Assembly: GCA_019912885.1 (NCBI GenBank)
Contig: JAIOHV010000226.1
Coordinates: forward strand, 1 to 63,310
Length of the DNA stretch: 63,310 nucleotides
From: a bacterium
Lineage (GTDB): Bacteria > Lernaellota > Lernaellaia > JACKCT01
Direction: 5' to 3'
Made by a program: the position numbers and the translations under genes. This document shows positions 14,738-24,948 of this stretch, piece by piece (the stretch's first letter is position 1; every line of letters begins with the position of its first letter). Under the pieces are notes generated by a model, which saw only the letters and a program-made list of their open reading frames with translations, ran no database searches and was not told the DNA's origin.

Positions 14738-17725
14738 ATGGCTCATCGAATCGAGGTTGTCTTCAGGGACGCCGCCACCGACGCTCCGGGGCGCAAAATC
14801 GCGCGACGTATCCGCGACGATCTGCACCTGCCGGTGCACGACGTGCGCACCGTGTCGGTCTATACGCTCGACGCCGATCTTTCCGCCGGGGAGCTCGCCG
14901 CGCTCGCGGCCGGCCCGTTCGCCGATCCGATCATACAGGACGCCTATGTCGATCGGCCGGCCGCGCACGGATTTGCTTTCGACTGGCTGATCGAAATCGG
15001 GCTGCTGCCGGGCGTCACGGATAACGTCGGGCGCACCGCGCGCGAATCCGCCGAGACGCTGCTTGACCGCAAACCTTTTTCGGGACAGGGCGTCTACGCT
15101 TCGACGCAATATCTGCTTTCCGCGGAAATCGACGCGGAAGCTGTGGGACACATCGCGCGCGACCTGCTGGCCAACGGCCTCATCAACCGCTGGACGATCC
15201 TGCCGCGCGCGGACGTGACTGAATCAAAAGGGGTGCCCGCGCACGTGCCGAAGGTCGAAGGCGGCGCGGTCGCCGACGTGGAATCGATCGATCTCGAGCT
15301 GTCCGATGCCGAGCTGCTCGCGCTTTCGCGCGCAAAGACGCTGGCGTTGAATCTCGACGAGATGCGGACGATCCGCGATTTCTACCGGCGCGAGGATATC
15401 CGCGCGGCACGCGCGTTGATGAATCTGCCGCCCGATCGGCCGACGGATGTGGAGCTGGAGACGCTCGCGCAGACGTGGTCCGAGCACTGCAAGCACAAGA
15501 TATTCGCCGCGACAATCGACTATGAGGAAGACGGCCGGCGCGAGACGATCGAGAGCCTGTTCAAAACGTGCATTCAGGGTTCGACAGCCGCAATCCGCAG
15601 GGCGAAAGGCGCGGGCGATCTTTGCCTGTCCGTCTTCACCGACAACGCGGGCGTCATCCGCTTCACCGACGACTGGTCGCTGGTGATGAAGGTCGAGACG
15701 CACAACTCGCCGTCCGCGCTCGATCCCTACGGGGGCGCTCTGACGGGCATCGTCGGCGTCAACCGCGATCCCTTCGGCACGGGAATCGGCGCGCGGCTCG
15801 CGTTCAATACGGATGTTTTCTGCTTTGCGTCGCCGTTTTTCGAGGATGAGTTGCCACCGCGCCTTCTGCACCCCAAGCGCGTGCTCGAGGGCGTTCGCGA
15901 GGGCGTGGAGCACGGCGGCAACAAGAGCGGCATTCCGACGATCAACGGCTCCATCGTGTTCGACGAGGATTTTCTCGGAAAGCCGCTCGTTTTTTGCGGC
16001 ACGGGCGGGCTTCTGCCGGCGACAATTCACGGCAAACCGGGCCACGAAAAGGAAATCCGCGCCGGTGACCTCGCCGTCATGGCCGGCGGTCGCATCGGCG
16101 CCGACGGCATCCACGGCGCGACTTTTTCGAGCGAGGAACTGCACGAGGGCAGCCCCGCGACCGCGGTTCAGATCGGCGACCCGATCACGCAAAAGCGCAT
16201 GTTCGATTTTCTGCTCATCGCGCGCGATCGCGGGCTGTATCGCAGCATCACCGACAACGGCGCGGGGGGTCTGGCGTCGAGCATCGGAGAGATGGCGCGC
16301 TCGTGCGGCGGCTGCGAAATCAACCTCGATCGAGCGCCGCTCAAATACCCCGGCCTTGCGCCGTGGATGATCCTGCTGTCGGAGTCGCAGGAGCGCATGA
16401 GCCTCGCGGTGCCGCCTGAAAAAATCGAAGCTTTTTCCGCGCTCGCCGCGAAGATGGACGTGGAGGTCAGCGTCGTCGGCACTTTCAACGATTCAGGGCG
16501 GTTTGACGTGCGTTTTCACGATCGCATCGTCGCGTCGCTACCGATGGACTTTCTGCACGACGGCGTGCCGGTCATGCGCCTCGCCGCACGCTGGACGCCG
16601 CCCGCGCTCGCGAAACGTTTCGAGCGCGAGAAGGAAGATTACGGCGCGACGCTGCGCGGCCTGCTGGCGCGTTTGAACATCTGTTCAAAAGAATACGTCG
16701 TTCGCCAATACGATCACGAGGTGCAGGCCGGTTCGGCGGTGAAGCCGATGTGCGGCGCCAACGCCGACGGTCCCTCCGACGCCGCCGTCTGGCGCCCGCT
16801 TCTCGATCGCATGGACGCGGCCGTCGTGTCGCACGGGCTTGTGCCGCGATATTCGCGGATCGACGCTTACGACATGGCCTCATGCGCGATCGACGAGGCG
16901 GTGCGCAACGCCGTGGCGACCGGCGCTGACCCCGATCGCATGGCGGGACTCGATAACTTTTGCTGGTGCGATCCCGTGAAGACGGACGCGAACCCCGACG
17001 GCGATTACAAGCTTGCGCAACTCGTCCGCGCAAACCGGGCGGTTTACGACGTCACCGTCGCTTACGGCGTCCCGTGCGTCTCCGGCAAGGACTCGATGAA
17101 AAACGACTACATCAACGCCGGGCAGAAAATCTCCATTCCGCCCACGTTGCTGTTCACCGTCGTCGGCGTCATCCCCGACGCAGGCAAGGCCGTCACGATG
17201 GACGTGAAAGCCGCGGGCGATCTCGTCTACGTCCTCGGAACGACGCGCGCCGAGCTTGGCGCGTCGGAGTACCAGCAACACCACGGCGACGCGCTCTCGG
17301 CGGACGTGCCGCGCGTGGATACCGACGCGAACCTTGCGTTGTACCGTGCGCTTCATCGTGCGATGGGCGCGGGACTCGTGCGTTCGTGCCATGACTGCTC
17401 GGACGGCGGACTCGCGGTGGCGCTCGCGGAGTCCGCGTTCGCCGGCGGCTTCGGCATGCGCGTCGATCTGACCGGCGCGAGCATCGATGGCGAAACGCTC
17501 TCGCCCGCGGAAATGCTCTTTGCCGAAAGCGCCGGGCGTTTCGTCGCCACCGTCGCGCCGGAAAACGCCGAGGCTTTCGAGGCCGCGCTCGCATCGTGCG
17601 CGATCGCGCGCGTCGGCGAGGTGACGAATTCGACGCGCCTTGTCGCCCGGTACGGCGACGAAATTCGCGTCGATGAGGACATCAACGATCTGCGGGCCGC
17701 CTTCAAGGCGACGCTCGATTTTTGA
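14738..17725 (+). CDS. purL: Phosphoribosylformylglycinamidine synthase, PurS-PurL fusion form
   Basis: This enzyme catalyses the fourth step of purine synthesis, amination of FGAR to FGAM with ATP and ammonia from PurQ. The 995-residue protein has an N-terminal region of about 170 residues that looks like duplicated PurS modules, then a linker. The PurL core has the signature TWSEHCKHKIFAATI and two ATP-grasp-like PurM halves (for example VETHNSPSALDPYGGA, GIPTINGSI, ESQERMSLAVPPE, PCVSGKDSMKND). No C-terminal glutamine amidotransferase domain is present; that role falls to the separate purQ 11 bases downstream. The start at ATG 14738 was chosen because the frame further upstream overlaps the VOC gene and reads as noise. 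Confidence 0.94.
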   Translation: MAHRIEVVFRDAATDAPGRKIARRIRDDLHLPVHDVRTVSVYTLDADLSAGELAALAAGPFADPIIQDAYVDRPAAHGFAFDWLIEIGLLPGVTDNVGRTARESAETLLDRKPFSGQGVYASTQYLLSAEIDAEAVGHIARDLLANGLINRWTILPRADVTESKGVPAHVPKVEGGAVADVESIDLELSDAELLALSRAKTLALNLDEMRTIRDFYRREDIRAARALMNLPPDRPTDVELETLAQTWSEHCKHKIFAATIDYEEDGRRETIESLFKTCIQGSTAAIRRAKGAGDLCLSVFTDNAGVIRFTDDWSLVMKVETHNSPSALDPYGGALTGIVGVNRDPFGTGIGARLAFNTDVFCFASPFFEDELPPRLLHPKRVLEGVREGVEHGGNKSGIPTINGSIVFDEDFLGKPLVFCGTGGLLPATIHGKPGHEKEIRAGDLAVMAGGRIGADGIHGATFSSEELHEGSPATAVQIGDPITQKRMFDFLLIARDRGLYRSITDNGAGGLASSIGEMARSCGGCEINLDRAPLKYPGLAPWMILLSESQERMSLAVPPEKIEAFSALAAKMDVEVSVVGTFNDSGRFDVRFHDRIVASLPMDFLHDGVPVMRLAARWTPPALAKRFEREKEDYGATLRGLLARLNICSKEYVVRQYDHEVQAGSAVKPMCGANADGPSDAAVWRPLLDRMDAAVVSHGLVPRYSRIDAYDMASCAIDEAVRNAVATGADPDRMAGLDNFCWCDPVKTDANPDGDYKLAQLVRANRAVYDVTVAYGVPCVSGKDSMKNDYINAGQKISIPPTLLFTVVGVIPDAGKAVTMDVKAAGDLVYVLGTTRAELGASEYQQHHGDALSADVPRVDTDANLALYRALHRAMGAGLVRSCHDCSDGGLAVALAESAFAGGFGMRVDLTGASIDGETLSPAEMLFAESAGRFVATVAPENAEAFEAALASCAIARVGEVTNSTRLVARYGDEIRVDEDINDLRAAFKATLDF

Positions 17726-17736
17726 GGGGTAGGGCA

Positions 17737-18549
17737 TTGGCGAAGGTTCGATCCATCGTCGTCACCGGCAACGGCGTCAACTGCGAGCGCGAGATGGCGC
17801 ACGCAAACGTTCTGGCCGGGGCGAGCGCGGACATCGTGTCGATCTACGACCTGCTCGCGGGCGAGGTTTGCCTTGACGAATACCAGCTCGCGAACTTCCC
17901 CGGCGGCTTCCTTGACGGCGACGATATGGGAAGCGCGAAGGCGGGCGCGAACCGCTACCGGCACGCGCGCATTGCGGGCGGCGGCGAGCGCCTGTCGGAT
18001 CAGCTCGCGCGTTTTATTGAGTCGGGCAAGTGCGTTATCGGCGTGTGCAACGGGTTTCAGCTCATTATCAAGCTCGGGTTGCTGCCCGCGCTGGATGGAC
18101 GCTATTTCGAACAAACCGCGACGCTGACCTTCAACGATCGCGGCCGTTTCGAGGACCGCTGGGTGCGCATGAAGGCGGATCCGGAATCGCCGTGCGTTTT
18201 CACCCGCGGAATCGAAACGATGGAATTACCAGTGCGTCACGGCGAGGGAAGGCTCGTCGCCGCGTCGGATGACGTGCTGCGCGCGGTCGAGGATCGCCGC
18301 CTCGTGCCGCTTCGCTACGTCGACGCGGCGGGGCGCCCGACCGAGAGCTATCCTGAAAATCCGAACGGCAGCCCCGGCGGCATCGCGGCGCTCTGCGATG
18401 AAACCGGGCGCGTGTTTGGCATGATGCCGCATCCGGAGGCCTTCCTTCACCGCACGAATCACCCGCGCTGGACGCGCGAGCCGATGCCCGACGAAGGGCA
18501 GGGGCTGGCGATCTTCCGCAACGCGGTCGCGTATTTATCCGAAGCGTAA
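17737..18549 (+). CDS. purQ: FGAM synthase glutaminase subunit PurQ
   Basis: PurQ hydrolyses glutamine and passes ammonia to PurL. The 270-residue protein is a class I glutamine amidotransferase. The nucleophile Cys is in GVCNGFQLIIKLGLLP, and the His-Glu pair lies in MMPHPEAFLH. The segment FPGGFLDGDDMGSAKAGANR is characteristic of PurQ. The start is taken as TTG at 17737 because GAGGGG precedes it at normal spacing; another in-frame TTG at 17722 overlaps the purL stop. It forms a two-gene purine operon with purL. A stem-loop at 18569-18586 follows. Confidence 0.93.
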   Translation: MAKVRSIVVTGNGVNCEREMAHANVLAGASADIVSIYDLLAGEVCLDEYQLANFPGGFLDGDDMGSAKAGANRYRHARIAGGGERLSDQLARFIESGKCVIGVCNGFQLIIKLGLLPALDGRYFEQTATLTFNDRGRFEDRWVRMKADPESPCVFTRGIETMELPVRHGEGRLVAASDDVLRAVEDRRLVPLRYVDAAGRPTESYPENPNGSPGGIAALCDETGRVFGMMPHPEAFLHRTNHPRWTREPMPDEGQGLAIFRNAVAYLSEA

Positions 18550-18568
18550 TCGGGCCGGGCCGGGACTT

Positions 18569-18586
18569 GCGAAACCGCCGTTTCGC
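18569..18586. terminator. Hairpin after purQ
   Basis: GCGAAAC and GTTTCGC form a perfect 7-bp stem around a CGCC loop, 19 bases after the purQ stop. There is no U-tract, so it may act as a Rho-assisted end or a boundary element. The tRNA promoter begins two bases later. Confidence 0.45.
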
Positions 18587-18587
18587 G

Positions 18588-18615
18588 TTGACACTCTTCA
18601 AGAGCGCGTGATAAG
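18588..18615 (+). promoter_or_regulatory. Promoter of the tRNA-Arg/tRNA-His pair
   Basis: TTGACA at 18588-18593, a 16-base spacer and GATAAG at 18610-18615 form a promoter with a perfect -35 element. Predicted transcription starts about 20 bases before the tRNA-Arg gene. Confidence 0.65.
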
Positions 18616-18643
18616 GAAAGCGCCGGTTTGGAGCGGATTTCCT

Positions 18644-18827
<184 letters not shown>

Positions 18828-18858
18828 CTTCCAAAGAAAAACGCGCGAGTGAGCGAAA

Positions 18859-20082
18859 TCAAAGCAGGATCAGCGGCTCGCGTTTTTCGACCTCGTCGCC
18901 GCCCGGACCCATGACAAAGCGCCCCAGCAGATTGAAGCAAAACGGAATGCTGCTCGGCCGGGCGGCCAGATCCGGCAGCGTCGCGGATACGGCGTAAGCC
19001 AGCATCGCGACGTCATCGTCACCGCTCTCTCGGCAAAACCACGCGAAATTCAGAAGTCGCGTCGCGAATCCTTCGCGGACTTCCGCCCGGCTGAAATAGC
19101 GATCGACCGATTCGGCGATGAGCCGCCGCGCCTGCGCTTCGCGGCCCGCCGCATCGCCCGGGCCGCCGAGCACGCCATGGAGCTCCCGTTCGAACGTTTT
19201 CAGTTCGATCGGGCCGATGATCCACGTTTTCGCGAGCGGATGGTCGAAGATCTTGCCCGAATCGGCGAGGCGCTTTTCGGGGAACTCGAGTTCCATCGGG
19301 CGCACGTCCTCGAAAAACGGATGGCGCTCCGGCAGCTCGCCGACGCCGCGCAGATACGACATCGCGGTCACGAATCCCGGCGGCAGCGACAATCCGCGCG
19401 CCTGGGTGCGTTCGCGAGCCACGTTGATGAGATACGCCGCCACCTCGGGCGCGATATCAAGGACGCGATCAGGCAGCTTTTCCCGCATATCCGCGACGAG
19501 CGCCTTGGCCTTGGCGCGCGTTTCGATCGAGGACGCCACACCCGCGACGCCGTCGCGATCGCTCTCCACGACGCGGACCAGACGCGCACCCTGGCTTACC
19601 TCGCGGCCGATCAGGATGAGCCGCTCGCCGTGCGAATCGAACGCCGTCACGACGCACGGCAGCTCTCCGGATTCGGCCGGCCCGCCACGCCGCCAGCCGC
19701 GTTTGGCCGTTGCGGGGACGCTGACGCCGCGCATTTTCAACGTGTGAAGATGCTGGCGCGCCGACTTGGCCAGGTTCTTGTCTTTCGACTCGTCGCGAAC
19801 GCGCGCCAGCACGTCGACGCGCTCGTTTTCAATCAGATACTCCAGAAACGCCTCCTGAAAAGGGGGCGTCAACGCCTGGATGCGCGCTGGAAAATCCGGC
19901 TCGCCGATCTTTTTCAGCAACGGCCGCGCGGCGTCCAGATGCTGCAAAAAGTCCTGATCGATGATGCCGTCCGCGGCCGTGTAGGCATCGAGGTTGGACT
20001 CGAAGTTTTTTGTATCCGTAAGCAGGCGGGCCAGCGCCTTTGCGCCGCGCCGAGCGCGTTTTTGGTCGTCCAGAAAGCTCAT
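18859..20082 (-). CDS. Hypothetical helical protein, 407 residues
   Basis: The protein is not recognised. The start at ATG 20082 follows a GGAG ribosome site; a longer frame reaching 20466 would run across the upstream FadL gene and was rejected. Residues 1-120 are helical and charged (MSFLDDQKRARRGAKALARLL, then VLARVRDESKDKNLAKSARQ). Residues about 130-200 look like a beta-rich module containing PCVVTAFDSHGERLILIGRE. The rest is mixed, with a conserved-looking segment around DVRPMELEFPEKRLADSG. No signal peptide or membrane segment is seen, so it is probably cytoplasmic. It is transcribed divergently from the FadL locus. Confidence 0.7.
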   Translation of the reverse strand: MSFLDDQKRARRGAKALARLLTDTKNFESNLDAYTAADGIIDQDFLQHLDAARPLLKKIGEPDFPARIQALTPPFQEAFLEYLIENERVDVLARVRDESKDKNLAKSARQHLHTLKMRGVSVPATAKRGWRRGGPAESGELPCVVTAFDSHGERLILIGREVSQGARLVRVVESDRDGVAGVASSIETRAKAKALVADMREKLPDRVLDIAPEVAAYLINVARERTQARGLSLPPGFVTAMSYLRGVGELPERHPFFEDVRPMELEFPEKRLADSGKIFDHPLAKTWIIGPIELKTFERELHGVLGGPGDAAGREAQARRLIAESVDRYFSRAEVREGFATRLLNFAWFCRESGDDDVAMLAYAVSATLPDLAARPSSIPFCFNLLGRFVMGPGGDEVEKREPLILL

Positions 20083-20176
20083 TGTTTTCTCCAAAGCCGG
20101 TGCCGGGGCCGGGCGTGGCGGATGATTAGCACAGCTTTCGCGTGCGCCAAAGCCATTCGGCGAGTCCGGTACCGGT

Positions 20177-20206
20177 TTGACGGGAATTCTCGCGGCGTGA
20201 TAGAAA
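20177..20206 (+). promoter_or_regulatory. Possible promoter of the FadL/acyl-CoA locus
   Basis: TTGACG at 20177-20182, an 18-base spacer and TAGAAA at 20201-20206 resemble a sigma-70 promoter. A perfect 10-bp palindrome, CCGGTACCGG, lies directly upstream at 20166-20175 and could bind a regulator. The -10 element is weak. Confidence 0.4.
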
Positions 20207-20233
20207 TTTTCGGTTTCTTTCAAGGACTTGCGA

Positions 20234-21628
20234 ATGAGGCACCACAGCGCGCCGGTGCGCCGGCCAGACGCCGGCGTGGCGCGCATCAAATCGTGCGAGC
20301 GACGTTCGAATTCCCGGAAATTCCGCGTGCTTGCCGTGCCGATTCTCGTGATCGCCGTCCTTTTTTCAGGGGTGGCGCCAAACGCGCACGCCGCCGGATT
20401 TTTTACAGGTGAAATCGGCGCGCGTACCTCGGGCAAGGGCGGCGCGAACATCGCCGGCGAGGACACCCCAAACGCCCTTTATTTGAATCCCGCGGCGCTC
20501 TACCGCGTGCGCGGATCGAACCTGATGGCGCAGGCGGACTTCGACATCTACCGCACATATTACAGGCGCGAGCCGTATCTGCCGGGCCAGTACAACCGAA
20601 ATCCGCTTGACACGATCCCCGGCCTTTTCGTCACGACCGACTTCGGTGAGGACAAGGACGTCACATTCGCCTACGGCATGTACGGCCCCTACGGGGTCAC
20701 GGCGCGTTACCCGGAGACGCACGCCGGCCGCTACAACGTCATCGAAACGAATTCCTCGCAGGTCTATTTCAGCAGCGGGCTGGGCTTCAAGATCGCTCCG
20801 TGGCTCGCGCTTGGCGGCGGCATCTCGCTCATCAACGTTTCGATCCGCAATTTCTACGGTTTCACGGTTGTCGGAGAACGCGATCCGCGCTACGACACCG
20901 TCGCGGAGTTCTACGCGCACAACAAGACGCGCCCCGCCTGGTTCGCGGGTTTCATCCTGTTTCCCGATGACAAGGTCCAGATCGCGGCGTCGATGATTCC
21001 GCGGCTGGCGCGGATGAAGTTCACGGGCTACCTCCGCGCGGAACTACCCCCGCTTTATGGGGCGATTCTTGGCGAAGACGTATACAAGGACGAATTGAAA
21101 ACGCACGTCGATTACCCCGAGCAGTACCGGTTCGGGCTTCGTTTCGTGCCGATGGATCTTTTCGATATCGAGTTCGGCGCGACCTTCATCCCGTGGAGTC
21201 TCGTCGTGGGATACGACATCGACCTTGAGGACGAGGTGCTCATCAAGGATTTTTTCCTGCCGCTTGAGTGGCGCGACGCCTGGACCTATCGCGTCGGCAC
21301 GGACTGGAAAGTGCACAAGAACTTCCGCGTACGCGCGGGGTATTTTTATGAAGAAGGCGCGACGCCGGAGGAATCGCTCGGCGCGGGCGCGATCGATACC
21401 AATCGCCACGGATACGCCGTCGGCTTTTCCGCGACGTTCTTTGGCGTCACGACGGACTGGGCGTACAATCACATCGCGCTCGACGATTACGTCGTGCCGG
21501 CCAATCCCGAGGCGGATGTCCTCGACGACGGCCGCGGCTATATCGATGGAGCCTACGACCGCATCATCGGCGCCGTCATTTTGAACGCCGAAGGCATGGT
21601 TCAGGCGTTCAAGGGAAAGAAAAAATGA
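20234..21628 (+). CDS. FadL/OmpP1-type outer-membrane transport protein
   Basis: FadL-family porins take up long-chain fatty acids and other hydrophobic molecules across the outer membrane. The 464-residue protein has a signal peptide with a long basic n-region (core [13 protein letters not shown], cleavage after AHA). The mature N-terminus [22 protein letters not shown] plus [13 protein letters not shown] is the hallmark of the plug. Alternating beta-strand patterns with aromatic girdles continue to the C-terminus. The start at ATG 20234 is tentative; an in-frame TTG lies two codons earlier. Its stop overlaps the acyl-CoA mutase start as ATGA, which links uptake of a hydrophobic substrate with acyl-CoA rearrangement. 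Confidence 0.85.
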   Translation: MRHHSAPVRRPDAGVARIKSCERRSNSRKFRVLAVPILVIAVLFSGVAPNAHAAGFFTGEIGARTSGKGGANIAGEDTPNALYLNPAALYRVRGSNLMAQADFDIYRTYYRREPYLPGQYNRNPLDTIPGLFVTTDFGEDKDVTFAYGMYGPYGVTARYPETHAGRYNVIETNSSQVYFSSGLGFKIAPWLALGGGISLINVSIRNFYGFTVVGERDPRYDTVAEFYAHNKTRPAWFAGFILFPDDKVQIAASMIPRLARMKFTGYLRAELPPLYGAILGEDVYKDELKTHVDYPEQYRFGLRFVPMDLFDIEFGATFIPWSLVVGYDIDLEDEVLIKDFFLPLEWRDAWTYRVGTDWKVHKNFRVRAGYFYEEGATPEESLGAGAIDTNRHGYAVGFSATFFGVTTDWAYNHIALDDYVVPANPEADVLDDGRGYIDGAYDRIIGAVILNAEGMVQAFKGKKK

Positions 21629-23268
21629 GTTCGTCAAAATCCGAATGGGAGAAAAACACGCTTCGCGGCGCATCCGAGCGCGATGTCCGCTTCACCACCG
21701 TCTCTGACGCGCCGGTCGATACGCTTTACACGAGCGAGGACCTCGCGGATATCGATCCGGAAACCGACCTCGGTTTTCCCGGCGAGTATCCCTACACGCG
21801 CGGCATCCACCCGAACATGTACCGCGGTCGCCTGTGGACGACGCGCATGTTCGCGGGCTTCGGCACGAGCGAGGATACGAACAGGCGCTACCACTACATC
21901 CTCTCGCAAGGGGGCACGGGGCTGTCCGTCGCATTCGATTTCCCGACGCTCTACGGCCGCGATTCCGACGACGAACGCTCGCGCGGGGAGGTCGGCCGCT
22001 GCGGCGTCGCCATCGACACGCTCGCGGACATGGAAACGCTCTTTTCGGGCATCGACCTCGGCAAGGTCTCCACGTCCATGACGATCAACCCGCCCGCCGC
22101 GATCATGCTGGCGATGTACATTTCCGTCGCGGAAAAAAACGATGTGCCGCTGTCCGCGCTTCGCGGCACCGTGCAAAACGACATGCTCAAGGAGTTTATC
22201 GCGCAGAAGACCTGGATTTTCCCGCCGGAGCCGTCGCTGCGTCTTGTCATCGACATTGTGGAATTCTGCACGCGCCACGTACCGCAGTGGAACCCCGTGT
22301 CGATCTCCGGCTACCACATCCGCGAGGCCGGCAGTACGGCCGTGCAGGAGTTGGCGTTCACGCTGGCCGACGGATTCGCCTACGTGCGGTCGGCCGTCGA
22401 GCGCGGGCTGGCCGTCGACGATTTCGCGCCGCGTTTCTCGCATTTTTTCAACGCGCATAACGACCTGTTCGAGGAGGTCGCCAAATACCGCGCCGCGCGG
22501 CGTATCTGGGCGCGCGTCATGCGCGAAAAATTCGGCGCCAAAAATCCCGCGAGCTGGCGCCTTCGCTTCCACGCGCAAACCGCGGGCTGTTCGCTCACCG
22601 CACAGCAGGCGCTCAACAACGTCGTGCGCACGACCGTGCAGGGGCTTGCCGCCGTGCTCGGCGGATGCCAGAGCCTGCACACGAATTCGTACGACGAAAC
22701 GCTTGCGCTCCCGACGGAGGAGTCCGTGCGCATTGCCATGCGTACGCAGCAGATCCTTGCAGAGGAGTCCGGCGTGGCGAACACGGTTGATCCGCTTGCG
22801 GGTTCTTATTATGTTGAATCGCTGACGAGCCGGATGGAGGCCGAAGCCCTCGACTACATCCGGAAAATCGACGAAATGGGCGGCATGCTCACCGCCATCG
22901 AGAACGGTTACCCCCAAAAGGAAATTTCGAACGCGTCGTATCTCTACCAGCGCCAGGTCGACGAAAACGTGAAGACGGTCGTCGGCGTCAACGCTTTCGC
23001 GGACGAGAACGAAACGCAGGAGATTCCGCTTTTGAAAATCACCGACGCGGACGAAAAACGACAGATCGCGCGGCTCGATCGCGTGAAGTCCGAGCGCGAC
23101 TCCGACGCCTGCCGGCGTGCGCTCGCGGCGTTGACGGAAAAAGCGAAGGGTCGCGACAATCTGCTGCCGGCCATTCTCGAGTGCGTTCGCGCTTATGCGA
23201 CCGAAGGCGAGATCGTCGGCGCGATGAAGCCCGTTTTCGGGGAATATTCGGATCCCGCCTGGCTTTGA
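21625..23268 (+). CDS. icmA: Adenosylcobalamin-dependent acyl-CoA mutase large subunit, isobutyryl-CoA mutase-like
   Basis: The 547-residue protein is the substrate-binding TIM-barrel part of a methylmalonyl-CoA-mutase-family enzyme. The B12 domain is on a separate protein, encoded 20 bases downstream. Typical motifs are [20 protein letters not shown] (68-86), [26 protein letters not shown] (181-194) and [20 protein letters not shown]. In methylmalonyl-CoA mutase the carboxylate contacts are Tyr89 and Arg207. Here the aligned residues are Phe76 and Gln194, with the same spacing of 118. Phe plus Gln is the pair reported for isobutyryl-CoA mutase, so interconversion of isobutyryl- and n-butyryl-CoA or a related branched acyl-CoA is more likely. 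The substrate is inferred, not proven. Confidence 0.88.
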   Translation: MSSSKSEWEKNTLRGASERDVRFTTVSDAPVDTLYTSEDLADIDPETDLGFPGEYPYTRGIHPNMYRGRLWTTRMFAGFGTSEDTNRRYHYILSQGGTGLSVAFDFPTLYGRDSDDERSRGEVGRCGVAIDTLADMETLFSGIDLGKVSTSMTINPPAAIMLAMYISVAEKNDVPLSALRGTVQNDMLKEFIAQKTWIFPPEPSLRLVIDIVEFCTRHVPQWNPVSISGYHIREAGSTAVQELAFTLADGFAYVRSAVERGLAVDDFAPRFSHFFNAHNDLFEEVAKYRAARRIWARVMREKFGAKNPASWRLRFHAQTAGCSLTAQQALNNVVRTTVQGLAAVLGGCQSLHTNSYDETLALPTEESVRIAMRTQQILAEESGVANTVDPLAGSYYVESLTSRMEAEALDYIRKIDEMGGMLTAIENGYPQKEISNASYLYQRQVDENVKTVVGVNAFADENETQEIPLLKITDADEKRQIARLDRVKSERDSDACRRALAALTEKAKGRDNLLPAILECVRAYATEGEIVGAMKPVFGEYSDPAWL

Positions 23269-23288
23269 GGCGGACGGACGAGGAGACC

Positions 23289-23702
23289 ATGACAGTCGAG
23301 CGCAAGCTGAGAATCCTGATCGGCAAGCCCGGCCTCGATGGGCATGATCGCGGCGCGAAGGTCATCGCCCGCGCGCTGCGCGACGCGGGATACGAGGTCA
23401 TTTACACCGGCCTTCATCAGACGCCGGACATGATCGTCAACGCGGCGATTCAGGAAGACGTGGACGCGGTCGGCCTGTCGATCCTCTCCGGCGCGCACAA
23501 CCACCTGTTTCCCGCCATCCTTTCGAAGCTGAAGGACGCGGGGCTGTCGGATATCGCGCTTTTCGGCGGCGGGATCATCCCCGACGACGACATCCCCAAG
23601 CTGATGGAGGTCGGCGTCAGGCGATTGTTCACGCCCGGGACGCGAATCAAGGACGTGGTCACGTTTATCGAAAGCGAAATCCGCCCGCTCGTCAAAGAGT
23701 GA
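23289..23702 (+). CDS. icmB: Cobalamin-binding small subunit of the acyl-CoA mutase
   Basis: The 137-residue Rossmann-like domain binds adenosylcobalamin base-off. The lower-axial His is in [16 protein letters not shown] (the DxHxxG motif), with the supporting segments [16 protein letters not shown] and [11 protein letters not shown]. Length and separate coding fit isobutyryl-CoA mutase small subunits and also the split methylmalonyl-CoA mutases. AGGAG precedes the ATG at 23289; a longer frame upstream lies within the icmA 3' end and was rejected. No MeaB-type GTPase chaperone gene, often found beside such mutases, lies in the window. A hairpin follows the stop. Confidence 0.9.
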   Translation: MTVERKLRILIGKPGLDGHDRGAKVIARALRDAGYEVIYTGLHQTPDMIVNAAIQEDVDAVGLSILSGAHNHLFPAILSKLKDAGLSDIALFGGGIIPDDDIPKLMEVGVRRLFTPGTRIKDVVTFIESEIRPLVKE

Positions 23703-23711
23703 GCGTCTTTT

Positions 23712-23734
23712 CGCGGCGCTGTTTTCGCGCCGCG
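23712..23734. terminator. Hairpin after the B12 subunit gene
   Basis: CGCGGCGC and GCGCCGCG form a perfect 8-bp stem around a 7-base loop (TGTTTTC), ten bases after the stop. A second hairpin (CGGCCG-CACG-CGGCCG) is at 23755-23770. Neither has a U-tract. They may end or reduce transcription between the mutase genes and the thiolase-like pair. Confidence 0.5.
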
Positions 23735-23844
23735 CCTGCTTGAAATGAATTGAACGGCCGCACGCGGCCGGGGCTGCTTTCCAACTTTCCTTCTCAACGC
23801 AACGCCATGCCGGGCGCGGCCCGGCACCAACCACGGAGCGGCGC

Positions 23845-24948
23845 ATGAATGTTGCCATCCTGGGGGTCGGCCAGGCCGGATTCGCCCCCACCACGACCGC
23901 CTTGTCCTACCGCGAGCTGATCGCCCGCGCGGCCAAGATGGCCTACACCGACGCCGGGGTGAGCGTCGACGACATCGACGGCGCGGTGTCGGTCGAGGAA
24001 GACCTCATCTCCGGTTACTCCATCGCCGACGAATACGTGCCCGATCAGCTCGGCATGGTCCGAAAGCCGGTTTACACGATCACCGGCGATTTTCTGCACG
24101 GCCTCGCCTCGGCGGTGATGCAGATCAAGACGGGGCGCTTCCGGTGCGTCGTCGTCGAATCGTACAGCAAGGCCTCGAACATCCTGCACAAGGACGAGGT
24201 GCTGCGATTCGCGTTCGATCCCGTCTTCAACCGCTTTGACGTCTCGCCGCATTACCTCGGCGGCATCGAGCTGAACGCGTTTCTGGCGCGCTCCGGATAC
24301 GATCTGGACGACGTCGCGGAAGTGGTGGTCAAGAATCGCGCGAATGCGATCCTGAATCCGCACGCCTCGTTCGGCGCCGAATTCCGGGCGACGGACGTGC
24401 TCGAATCGCGCGCGGTCGCCGCACCGCTGACCGACCTCATGATCGCCCGGCACGCCGACGGCGCCGTCGTTGTCGTGCTCGGCACCGACGACATGGCTTC
24501 GGCGAGCCGCGCCCCGGTCTACATCGCGGGCACGGGCTGGGGCTCCGGCTCCGGTTCGCTTGAGCGGCGTGACCACAGCACCTCGCAGGGAACCGCCGTT
24601 GCCGCGGACCTGGCCTATCGCGAGGCGGGCATCAGCGAACCGACCGAGGAAATCGACGCGTTTTTCGTCTCCGACCTCTACGCGCACCGCGAGTTGATGC
24701 ACATGGAGGCGCTCGGTATCGGACCGGACGACCCGGTCGTGGTGAATCCCGACGGAGGCGCGCTCGGTGTGGGCGACATGTTTGAAACGACGAGCGGCGC
24801 TCGCCTTGTGGAGGCCGTACGGCAACTTCGCGGCGAGGCCGGCGGTTGCCAGACGGACGCCAATCGCGTGCTGGTCCACGGCTGGCGCGGCATTCCCACG
24901 GATTCGTGCGCCGTCGTTGTCGTCGACGCGGAAAGGAGGACGTCATGA
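23845..24948 (+). CDS. Thiolase-fold protein lacking catalytic Cys and His
   Basis: The 367-residue protein has the thiolase superfamily core: VAILGVGQAGFAP at the N-terminus, LIARAAKMAYTDAGVSVDDIDG, and an SCP-x-like C-terminal half. The nucleophilic-elbow position that normally holds Cys is Thr80 in VYTITGDFLHGLASA. The loop that normally reads GHP is GVG at 308-310 (NPDGGALGVGD), so the catalytic His is also missing. It therefore cannot act as an ordinary thiolase. Related Cys-less thiolase-fold proteins include side-chain aldolases that pair with OB-fold (DUF35) partners. It is coupled by ATGA to such a fusion protein, so the two probably form a hetero-oligomer. The reaction is unknown. 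Confidence 0.82.
   Translation: MNVAILGVGQAGFAPTTTALSYRELIARAAKMAYTDAGVSVDDIDGAVSVEEDLISGYSIADEYVPDQLGMVRKPVYTITGDFLHGLASAVMQIKTGRFRCVVVESYSKASNILHKDEVLRFAFDPVFNRFDVSPHYLGGIELNAFLARSGYDLDDVAEVVVKNRANAILNPHASFGAEFRATDVLESRAVAAPLTDLMIARHADGAVVVVLGTDDMASASRAPVYIAGTGWGSGSGSLERRDHSTSQGTAVAADLAYREAGISEPTEEIDAFFVSDLYAHRELMHMEALGIGPDDPVVVNPDGGALGVGDMFETTSGARLVEAVRQLRGEAGGCQTDANRVLVHGWRGIPTDSCAVVVVDAERRTS

Noticed and set aside
20083-20233. Cobalamin riboswitch before the B12 mutase locus
   Set aside because: The short leader contains no B12-box-like conserved core or long structured RNA.
21625-23268. Simple call as methylmalonyl-CoA mutase
   Set aside because: The carboxylate-binding residues are Phe and Gln rather than Tyr and Arg, so the substrate is probably not methylmalonyl-CoA.
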